A DNA stretch of 5,202 nucleotides from Acidobacteriaceae bacterium (GTDB taxonomy: Bacteria; Acidobacteriota; Terriglobia; Terriglobales; Acidobacteriaceae). The DNA lies in contig PLKY01000123.1 of NCBI GenBank assembly GCA_003140785.1, positions 4,444 through 9,645 of the forward strand, read 5' to 3'. This document shows, in pieces, positions 1 through 5,202 of this stretch (positions within the stretch are counted from its first letter, which is position 1; each line of letters begins with the position of its first letter). A program made the translations under genes and the position numbers. Below the pieces are notes generated by a model that saw only the letters and a list, made by a program, of their open reading frames with translations, had not been told where the DNA came from and ran no database searches.

Positions 1-425
1 ACCGTGTCGTGAATCTCGAGATCCGTCGCGCCTTCTCGCCGGGCTGCGGCCACGTCACCTTCCGTCACCAGCTTTCCATCCTGTTGAACTTTACCTGCGA
101 TGTTCAGCAGGGCTTTGAGCTTGGGAGAAATCTCTGCGTGGGCCCAATCTGTCTTTACCTTCTGCACCAGCGCTTCATCGTGATTCAACTGTGCCGCTGC
201 AACTGCGCCATGGATCGTTTGGCAGAAGTAGCAGTCGTTGCGCCACGAAACGTGCGTGGCGATGAGCTCTCGTTCGCCCCGTGAGAGCGTGCTCTCGCCG
301 CGCAGGAGGATATTCACCAGTTCATTCAGGGGCGCAGCCGTTTCCGGTCGAAAGGTCATCGGTCCGACGATCCCTGGAAATTCGCGACCGAGTTGCGGGG
401 CAATTGGCAGCTCAATGTGGGCCAT
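1..425 (-). CDS. AhpD-like / carboxymuconolactone decarboxylase-fold peroxidase-related protein, 3' end off the window (partial)
   Basis: The minus-strand frame is open from an ATG at 425 to the left edge: 141 complete codons, no stop reached. The active-site signature is plain: Glu53, Cys65, Cys68 and His72 in RELIATHVSWRNDC-YF-C-QTI-H, the E-x11-C-x2-C-x3-H spacing of AhpD (Glu118, Cys130, Cys133, His137 in the M. tuberculosis enzyme). In that family the Cys pair reduces peroxides or relays electrons from lipoyl partners, in the cytosol. The best fit is the uncharacterised peroxidase-related branch, usually about 180-200 residues, so perhaps 40-60 residues are missing. The start is supported by GAGGA at 442-438 (12-base gap) and by an in-frame TGA eight codons upstream. 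It lies 15 bases after the stop of the small ORF on the same strand, suggesting co-transcription. It shares RELIAT, SW and the CxxCxxxH block with the second AhpD-like gene, so the two are paralogues. Physiological substrate unknown. Confidence 0.88.
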   Translation of the reverse strand, partial: MAHIELPIAPQLGREFPGIVGPMTFRPETAAPLNELVNILLRGESTLSRGERELIATHVSWRNDCYFCQTIHGAVAAAQLNHDEALVQKVKTDWAHAEISPKLKALLNIAGKVQQDGKLVTEGDVAAARREGATDLEIHDT

Positions 426-437
426 GTTGAAGGCTAT

Positions 438-442
438 TCCTC
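438..442 (-). promoter_or_regulatory. Ribosome-binding site of the minus-strand AhpD-like gene
   Basis: GAGGA on the minus strand lies 12 bases before the ATG at 425. It overlaps the TGA stop (443-441) of the small upstream ORF, so ribosomes ending that ORF would finish on this site. That geometry suits translational coupling. The spacing is slightly long but equals that of the transporter gene on the other strand. Confidence 0.5.
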
Positions 443-644
443 ATTCTTTAACGAGAGACTCGTCGGACAAGGCGCGTCTTCGCCCAGGTTCCGCACTCGG
501 AAGGTACTCGACGACGGTGCTCGACACATCATTCGAAAGATGGAGAGAAATTCCCATCTCGCGATAGATGCGTGCTCCATCGCAATCCAGGATAATCCCG
601 ATACTCGTCCAGACTTCCCCTGAACGGAGGTTCGGCTTCCCCAT
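441..644 (-). CDS. Possible small protein of unknown function (67 aa), upstream of the AhpD-like gene
   Basis: This ORF runs from an ATG at 644 to TGA at 443-441. I do not recognise the product. It begins MGKPNLRSGEVW, has a hydrophobic stretch around residues 14-20 (SIGIILD), then a plausible helix-and-strand mix, and ends in a charged tail (GRRRALSDESLVKE). There is no signal peptide, clear transmembrane helix or cysteine motif. In favour: same strand as the AhpD-like gene, 15 bases upstream of it, with its stop inside that gene's Shine-Dalgarno; codons are mostly common ones (CTC, ATC, GTC, CGC), whereas the antisense plus-strand frame uses ATA, AGA and CGA. Against: no Shine-Dalgarno before 644, and the ATG overlaps the transporter's ATG (643) on the opposite strand. 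It could be a genuine small gene, the remnant of a longer one, or chance in a divergent promoter region. Confidence 0.4.
   Translation of the reverse strand: MGKPNLRSGEVWTSIGIILDCDGARIYREMGISLHLSNDVSSTVVEYLPSAEPGRRRALSDESLVKE
626..630 (+). promoter_or_regulatory. Ribosome-binding site that sets the transporter start at 643
   Basis: GGAGG, a core Shine-Dalgarno, lies 12 bases before the ATG at 643. The longer in-frame option, ATG at 568, has no such site, and its extra 25 residues (rich in Arg, Pro and Ser) do not resemble a transporter N-terminus. This favours 643. Confidence 0.6.
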
Positions 645-1986
645 GCATCTGACACGCGGGCAGGAAAGCTCCGCTTCGTGCGCGGCTGAAAACGATATCA
701 GCTATCAGGGCTGGCGTGTGGCCGCGGTCTGTCACATTGGGGTCCTGACGGGCTTCGCGACAGTTTTCATCTATAGCTTCAGCTTCATGGTGAAGCCGCT
801 ACAGCACGAATTCGGGTGGAACAACGAACAGATCGCACGCGCATTCAGTCTCGCAGCCATCTCGGTAGCCATCTGCTCTCCATTCATGGGCAGGCTCTTC
901 GACCGCATCGAGCCCCGGAAGCTGGTTGCCGCAATGATGGTGGCTCTTGGCTTGGGACTTGGTTCTCTCGCATATCTCACTCCGCATTTAGCGCAGCTTT
1001 ACGCGAGTGCGGTTTTCATTGGAATCGCCGGCACAGGAACCTATCAACTCGGCTATGCACGAATTGTCACAGGTTGGTTTGAGCGTCGGCTCGGAGCGGG
1101 CCTTTCGATCGTGGTGGCGGGATCGGGCGTGGGCTCGCTGCTGATTCCGCCGCTGGTGCAGTATCTGATTCCGACAATTGGATGGCGACATACCTATCTG
1201 GTGCTCGCTGCTTTCCCGCTGCTTGTGGGAGCGCCGCTCACATTCTTGTTCGCTCGTGCGCCGCGGAGCGTGACTCACCGCGAAACCGTGACCCTGAAAC
1301 CATCAGGCGATACGAGCGGAGTGGCCTGGCCAAGGGCGCTTGCATCCATCAGCTTCTGGCTGTTGGCACTGGGCGTGTGCGCGTTATCGCTAAGCGAGAA
1401 TGGGGCGCTCGCGCATCTCGCACCGATGTTGAGCGACCATGGATTGACCCCGCGCGATGTTGCTTTCACCGCGTCGCTGTTGGGCGTTTCCAGTGTGGTT
1501 GGCCGGTTTATTCTCGGCTGGCTGCTCGATTACCTGCAAGGCTCCTACATCGCCGTTGCCTCGTTGCTTGCTGCCGGTGCAGGCATGCTGCTCCTGTCCC
1601 ACTCATACACATTCTCGGCTGCCGCGCCGGCCGCATTCATCGCAGGACTTGGTGCTGGATGCGAACTTGACCTGATTCCATACATGCTGCGCCGCTACTT
1701 CGGCCTGCGATCCTTCTCGACACTCTATGGACTTGTCTATACCTTCTTCGCCGTGGCCGGCGCCGTTGCGCCGCTGATCGTTGGTCACATCTACGACGCC
1801 ACGGGTTCGTACACCGGCATTCTCAACATCTTCTGCGCGGCTACCTTGATTGGCGCGTTCGCAATGTTTGCGCTGCCGGCTTATCGCTATGTCGCGCGAG
1901 CAACTGTGCCTGAAGAGCTGGCGACAGAGGCCGGTTCAGATTCTTTCCTGACTCAAGCGAAAGGAGTCGCACTTGAAAACAATTGA
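643..1986 (+). CDS. Major facilitator superfamily transporter, monocarboxylate / oxalate-formate type (12 TM, 447 aa)
   Basis: An inner-membrane secondary carrier, complete at 447 residues, a normal MFS length. After a short cytoplasmic N-terminus, TM1 starts near residue 28 (GWRVAAVCHIGVLTGF). About twelve hydrophobic segments can be placed, with a longer polar loop after TM6. MFS motif A is clear in the TM2-TM3 loop: G83-R-L-F-D87-R88-x-x-x-R92-K93. Features typical of the monocarboxylate/oxalate-formate group are GWR before TM6, an Arg in TM8 (G287-R288 ... G292-W-L-L-D296), a charged TM10 (G337-A-G-C-E341-L-D343) followed by RRYFGLRSF, and GHIYDATGSY after TM11. These families usually carry small carboxylates, often with protons; the substrate here cannot be read. 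An ATG at 568 would add 25 unlikely residues, so 643 with its GGAGG is preferred. The gene's 3' end holds the Shine-Dalgarno and TTG start of the next gene (14-base overlap), so the two are probably one operon. Confidence 0.9.
   Translation: MHLTRGQESSASCAAENDISYQGWRVAAVCHIGVLTGFATVFIYSFSFMVKPLQHEFGWNNEQIARAFSLAAISVAICSPFMGRLFDRIEPRKLVAAMMVALGLGLGSLAYLTPHLAQLYASAVFIGIAGTGTYQLGYARIVTGWFERRLGAGLSIVVAGSGVGSLLIPPLVQYLIPTIGWRHTYLVLAAFPLLVGAPLTFLFARAPRSVTHRETVTLKPSGDTSGVAWPRALASISFWLLALGVCALSLSENGALAHLAPMLSDHGLTPRDVAFTASLLGVSSVVGRFILGWLLDYLQGSYIAVASLLAAGAGMLLLSHSYTFSAAAPAAFIAGLGAGCELDLIPYMLRRYFGLRSFSTLYGLVYTFFAVAGAVAPLIVGHIYDATGSYTGILNIFCAATLIGAFAMFALPAYRYVARATVPEELATEAGSDSFLTQAKGVALENN
1960..1966 (+). 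promoter_or_regulatory. Strong ribosome-binding site for a TTG start at 1973
   Basis: AAAGGAG with a 6-base gap to TTG at 1973 is the best Shine-Dalgarno in the window. It lies inside the last codons of the transporter gene and points to the frame of the downstream AhpD-like gene. It is the main evidence that translation of that gene is meant to begin at 1973, before the in-frame TGA, not at the distant GTG at 2153. Confidence 0.7.
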
Positions 1987-2623
1987 GCAAGCTCCGACCT
2001 GACTTCCAGAGATAGAAGCGAATCCAAAGCCGAGCCCATACGCCGACCTCATCCGAGCGGCCAAATCAACGGGACGCGAGCACTGGCAGATCTGGCATCT
2101 TTTCGCATTCCGGCCGGAAGTTACGTCGCATCTCGCGAGTTTCACTGAGGGAGTGATGCGCAGTCCCGCACCCATCAGCGGCGGTTTACGCGAATTGATT
2201 GCCACTTACACTTCGTGGACAAACCGGTGCGAATTCTGCTGGCGTTCGCACGCCGCGATAGCCGCCGAGATGCTAGGGAGCGAGAAATTGGTGCGCGACG
2301 TTCTCGACGACCTGGAATCTTCAACGCTGCCGGAACCTGAAAAAGCGCTGATGCGATTCGCCGCGAAGATGACGCGCGAATTGCCGGAGATGCGCGAGGA
2401 AGACATCGCCGAGCTGCACCAGCTCGGCTGGAGCGACGAAGCAATCTACTACACAATCATGGTCGTCGCACTCTTCAACTTCTACAACCGATGGGTAACT
2501 ACCTCCGGCGTTCATCCGGTGTCGGACGAAGTACATCGCATGCACGGCAAGCGCCTGGCGCTTAGCGGCTACGAGCCGAAAAACCGGTTGGCAGGCATCA
2601 ATGCGTCCGGCGCGGGCTTCTAG
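1973..2623 (+). CDS. AhpD-like / peroxidase-related protein, frame interrupted by an in-frame TGA at codon 10
   Basis: The frame from TTG 1973 to TAG 2621 has 216 codons. It reads MKTIEQAPT, then TGA (2000-2002), then LPEIEANPKPSPYADLI and onward without a break. The AhpD signature is intact: Glu74, Cys86, Cys89, His93 (RELIATYTSWTNR-C-EF-C-WRS-H), followed by LFNFYNRW at 167-174, as in peroxidase-related family members. Expected role: cytosolic peroxide or disulfide chemistry through the Cys pair, or a related decarboxylase-fold reaction. After the TGA there is no ATG, GTG or TTG until GTG 2153. A start there gives 156 residues and keeps the active site but drops about 50 residues (2003-2152) that look like real protein (GREHWQIWHLFAFRPEV). 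Automated annotation would probably call 2153-2623. The gene overlaps the transporter's end by 14 bases. It may be a young pseudogene, a sequence error, or much less likely a recoded gene. Confidence 0.8.
2000..2002 (+). other. In-frame TGA codon near the 5' end of the second AhpD-like gene
   Basis: TGA falls at codon 10 when counted from TTG 1973. Reading frame and protein character continue on both sides, so one substitution (for example from TGG, CGA or GGA) would explain it; no frameshift is needed. The genetic code is not globally altered: the transporter ends in TGA, and the 823-codon receptor has no in-frame TGA and uses TGG for Trp. Confidence 0.7.
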
Positions 2624-2731
2624 AGCTGTCTCTGCGCCGGAAATTCTCGATCAAAAAAACTGAAGGTTGACAAGAAAAACTATCGGGCGATTCCGAAGAC
2701 GAATTTCGAACCCAATCTGTGAGAGCCGAAT
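2624..2731 (+). promoter_or_regulatory. Intergenic region before the receptor gene, with a possible weak promoter
   Basis: This 108-base gap separates the second AhpD-like gene from the receptor. It contains a perfect TTGACA at 2667-2672, but at 16-18 bases spacing the -10 candidates (for example ATTCCG at 2690) are poor. A TTCGAA palindrome lies at 2705-2710. A weak Shine-Dalgarno, GAGAG at 2721-2725, sits 6 bases before the receptor ATG. I see no convincing rho-independent terminator: there is no GC-rich stem followed by a T run. Whether the receptor has its own promoter or is read through from upstream is open. Confidence 0.2.
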
Positions 2732-5202
2732 ATGACCAGAAAGCTGCTGTACGCTGTTTCTCTCTTTCTTCTGAGCATTGCTGTTGTTTCCGCGCAGCAA
2801 CTAGCGACTCTGAACCTCACCGTTACCGATCCCTCCGGCAGCGTTGTGCATGGAGCAAATGTCTCCGTCAGCAACCCTGACCTTGGGATCGCGCGCAGCC
2901 AGGTAACTGACCGAGCCGGCCTGGCGGTGCTGACGTCACTCACGGCGGGCGACTATCGCCTCACTGTAAACAGGGAAGGTTTCCGCGCCTGGGATCGACA
3001 GCTCACGCTTACAGTGGGCCAGACTGCCTCGGTGCCGGTTCGCCTCGGCATCGCTTCGGTGCAACAGAGCGTGACCGTCTCCAGCACACTTGGGGACGGC
3101 ATCGACGCAGATAAGACCGAATCGAGCCAGGTGATTCCTCCGAGTCAGATCTCGGATCTTCCCATTGCCGGGAGAGACTTCATCGATCTTGTGCTGCTCA
3201 CGCCCACTGCCAACGTGGGCCGCAGCACTGCCACCGGAGCGCAGTCGCCGTTTCAGGAGACTGTACTCCAGCTCAGCTTCGGTGGGTTGCGGGAAACACA
3301 CAGCTCCTCGTTCGGGCTGGATGGCGCCGATTATTCGGTGAGTTTATCGGGCGTACAGCATGTCAGTCCGTCTCTCGACTGGGTCGAGGAATTTCGCGTT
3401 GTGGATGGACCCTATACCGCGGACAACGGACGCAATCTCGGTTCCGTGGTCAACACAATCACCAAGTCCGGAACCAACAGCCTGCACGGATCCGCATATG
3501 AGTATTTCCGCAACGACGCGCTCGACGCCGACAATGCCCTCTCCGCGCCGGGACTGCATACTTTGCGGGCCAACCAATTCGGCGCCGAGGCCGGTGGTCC
3601 CATCCGCCGGTCGAAGACCTTCTACTTCACTGGATATGAAGGCCAGCGTCGCGCAGAATCCCCTATCTACTCGAGCTTCATCCTTGGCTGCATCGATACT
3701 CCGAACTGCATGGGCCCCGGAACGCCCAGCATTAATCAGGTCAAGGAGCAGTTCGGGCTGCAGCCGGAGCAATTGAATTCAGCGCTTGAAACCGACGACT
3801 ACGACAAGGCCATCGGAAAACTTACGCACAATCTCAGCGACCGCAGCATTCTGAATGTCAGTTATCTCTTCACCAACGATCGCAAAGGCGACATTCCCAC
3901 TGCAGCGCCCGGACAGGGCCTTCCTTCGACGTATCGTGACAATCCGGTTCGCGACCAGACGGTTTATGGAAACTTTCTGCACCTCTTCGGCCCGCACTGG
4001 ACCTCGGAAAGTGTCCTTTCCTTTGGCGACCGTGTCTTTCACATGACGCCGAAAGGCGCAGGCTACGAGCCCACGCTCGATGTTTCAGACACGCTGGTCT
4101 CGGGCGGATTCACCGGCAGCGTTTCCTATTACAGCGAGCCGCACTTCGAGTTTCAGCAGAACCTCACCTGGGTCCATGGAGCACACTCCATTAAGATCGG
4201 CGGCGGGTTTGAGCCGATCTGGATCGCGGCTGACACCACATTCTTCAGTCCTGGCGGCGCCATCTTCACCCCGCAGAGCTTCTTTGGAGCCGGCGAGTTC
4301 GCAGGTCCCCCGTTCGGCCCCGGCACTCCTGTGCAGTTCCTCTTTCTTGAGCCGAGTTCGTATTTTGGCCAGCAAATCCCGGCCCGCCCATTGCCTTTTG
4401 CAGGGTCGCTCTATGCCGGCTCTGCTGCGCAGGACTTTGTGAATGCAACCAAGTTGCACTTCTGGCATCGCCAAGTGAACTTCTACGGGCAGGATGAGTG
4501 GAAGGCGACACAAAAGCTCACGGTCACGGCAGGGCTTCGCTACGACTTCGACCTGTTTCCCTCCGCGTCTGACGTGCGCGTGACCGGGCCCATGAATCCC
4601 ACCAACTTCACAAACGTTCAGCCTAGAGTAGGCTTCGCTTATTCGTTGCGCGGTGGCAAGCAGGTCGTTCGCGCAGGGTTTGGTCTCTTCACAGGACCGT
4701 GGGATTACAGCGATCTGATGGTGGGCTGGCAAGGCGCATCAGCCTTCACCTCGATGAACAATCCGCTCGTGCCCGACTTCAACACCGCCAACGGCGTTGT
4801 GGGGCTTGGACCGTCGGGAGTCGTTGGCGTCTCGGGCCCATTTCTCGCTTCACAGGCATTTCGAAGCTTTGCGACCAATGGCACATATCCGTCGCCTGAA
4901 ATTCTCCAGCAATTCCCACTGGGATACATTCAGCGCAAATTCCCGAATCCCTACTCGGAGCAGGCAAGTCTCGAAGTGGAAAGCCAGCTTGGCGGCGGAT
5001 GGATCCTGACGACCGGCTACCAGTATCTTCATGCGCTCGACCTGCCCGTGTACTTCAGCGTCAACGGACTGCCGAACGGGACGCTGCCCGATGGGCGTCA
5101 GTCATTCGCGCCCGCAGATCCGCGTTTCGGCTTCGCACTGATTGCGACACCCTCTGGATTCTCGATCTACAACGGCGGCATCGTCAGCGTGCGGAAAAGC
5201 TT
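2732..5202 (+). CDS. TonB-dependent receptor with N-terminal carboxypeptidase-regulatory-like domain (Oar-like), 3' end off the window (partial)
   Basis: An outer-membrane protein; 823 codons are open to the right edge with no stop. Residues 1-21 form a Sec signal peptide (MTRKLLYAVSLFLLSIAVVSA, cleavage before QQ). Residues about 24-105 are a carboxypeptidase-regulatory-like beta-sandwich: LTVTDPSGSVVHGANVSVSN, then TDRAG, then LTAGDYRLTVNREGF. A TonB plug spans about 115-250, with SQISDLPIAGRDFIDLV, FGLDGADYS, VEEFRVVDGPYTADNGR and VVNTITKSGTN (T244-N249). The rest is barrel with aromatic-rich strands such as QVNFYGQDEWKATQKLTVTAG and NVQPRVGFAYSL. Acidobacterial relatives are often about 1,000-1,200 residues, so some 200-350 are probably missing. 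Such receptors bind or import large or scarce substrates using TonB-ExbBD energy; the ligand is unknown. Cys320 and Cys326 (GCIDTPNC) sit in the barrel part, possibly a disulfide-closed external loop. ATG 2732 is set by the signal peptide; its Shine-Dalgarno is weak. Confidence 0.92.
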   Translation, partial: MTRKLLYAVSLFLLSIAVVSAQQLATLNLTVTDPSGSVVHGANVSVSNPDLGIARSQVTDRAGLAVLTSLTAGDYRLTVNREGFRAWDRQLTLTVGQTASVPVRLGIASVQQSVTVSSTLGDGIDADKTESSQVIPPSQISDLPIAGRDFIDLVLLTPTANVGRSTATGAQSPFQETVLQLSFGGLRETHSSSFGLDGADYSVSLSGVQHVSPSLDWVEEFRVVDGPYTADNGRNLGSVVNTITKSGTNSLHGSAYEYFRNDALDADNALSAPGLHTLRANQFGAEAGGPIRRSKTFYFTGYEGQRRAESPIYSSFILGCIDTPNCMGPGTPSINQVKEQFGLQPEQLNSALETDDYDKAIGKLTHNLSDRSILNVSYLFTNDRKGDIPTAAPGQGLPSTYRDNPVRDQTVYGNFLHLFGPHWTSESVLSFGDRVFHMTPKGAGYEPTLDVSDTLVSGGFTGSVSYYSEPHFEFQQNLTWVHGAHSIKIGGGFEPIWIAADTTFFSPGGAIFTPQSFFGAGEFAGPPFGPGTPVQFLFLEPSSYFGQQIPARPLPFAGSLYAGSAAQDFVNATKLHFWHRQVNFYGQDEWKATQKLTVTAGLRYDFDLFPSASDVRVTGPMNPTNFTNVQPRVGFAYSLRGGKQVVRAGFGLFTGPWDYSDLMVGWQGASAFTSMNNPLVPDFNTANGVVGLGPSGVVGVSGPFLASQAFRSFATNGTYPSPEILQQFPLGYIQRKFPNPYSEQASLEVESQLGGGWILTTGYQYLHALDLPVYFSVNGLPNGTLPDGRQSFAPADPRFGFALIATPSGFSIYNGGIVSVRKS

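Noticed and set aside
591..596. GATAAT, a near-consensus -10 element upstream of the transporter
   Set aside because: The sequence 16-18 bases upstream (around 568) has no resemblance to a -35 element, so I do not call a promoter.
393..623. Plus-strand open frame of 76 codons ending just before the transporter's Shine-Dalgarno
   Set aside because: It starts inside the antisense of the AhpD-like gene, has rare codons (ATA, AGA, CGA) and no recognisable protein character. It shares codon boundaries with the more plausible minus-strand ORF and is probably its shadow.
568..642. N-terminal extension of the transporter from ATG 568
   Set aside because: No Shine-Dalgarno precedes it and the extra residues are unlike a transporter N-terminus. 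ATG 643 with GGAGG at 626-630 fits better.
441..644. Small ORF as a PqqA-like or other modified-peptide precursor
   Set aside because: It has a VEY segment but lacks the spaced Glu-Tyr pattern and length of PqqA, and no radical SAM maturase is in the window.
2000..2045. TGA as a selenocysteine codon with a downstream SECIS
   Set aside because: The only stem seen is four base pairs with an eight-base loop. The TGA is far from the catalytic CxxC, whose two cysteines are both encoded normally.
3344..4732. Long minus-strand open frames (up to 215 codons) opposite the receptor gene
   Set aside because: They are antisense to a strongly supported receptor frame, have low-complexity Arg/Ser/Ala-rich or unfamiliar products, and lack ribosome-binding sites in any consistent arrangement.
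5197..5202. Window ends exactly on a HindIII site (AAGCTT)
   Set aside because: This could mark the end of a cloned insert, but another AAGCTT lies at 4864-4869 and six-base sites occur by chance. It is not a biological feature.

Overview
The window looks like a chromosomal fragment from an Acidobacteriota-type bacterium. This rests mainly on the large 3' gene. It encodes a signal peptide, a carboxypeptidase-regulatory-like beta-sandwich, a TonB plug and a long outer-membrane barrel, a receptor architecture that is heavily expanded in that phylum. Codon use is moderately GC-rich. Taxonomy is inferred from family resemblance, not from a marker gene.

Layout: (1) 1-425, minus strand: the N-terminal 141 codons of an AhpD-like / carboxymuconolactone-decarboxylase-fold protein, running off the left edge. 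(2) 441-644, minus strand: a possible 67-residue protein of unknown function whose stop codon overlaps the ribosome-binding site of gene 1. (3) 643-1986, plus strand: a complete 12-TM major facilitator transporter of the monocarboxylate / oxalate-formate type. Its start codon overlaps the start of ORF 2 on the other strand. (4) 1973-2623, plus strand: a second AhpD-like gene, overlapping the end of the transporter gene. It begins at a TTG with an excellent Shine-Dalgarno but carries an in-frame TGA at codon 10. (5) 2732-5202, plus strand: a TonB-dependent receptor, open to the right edge (823 codons visible). The only intergenic gap of note is 108 bases (2624-2731).

Two AhpD-family proteins with the same E-x11-C-x2-C-x3-H active-site pattern flank an organic-acid-type inner-membrane transporter, with an outer-membrane receptor downstream. 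A reasonable inference is an uptake and redox or decarboxylation module for a small organic acid or aromatic compound. Nothing in the sequence fixes the substrate.

The most notable points are the in-frame TGA in the second AhpD-like gene (nonsense mutation, sequence error or recoding) and the small ORF squeezed head-to-head against the transporter start. I see no CRISPR, tRNA, rRNA, insertion sequence or phage feature.
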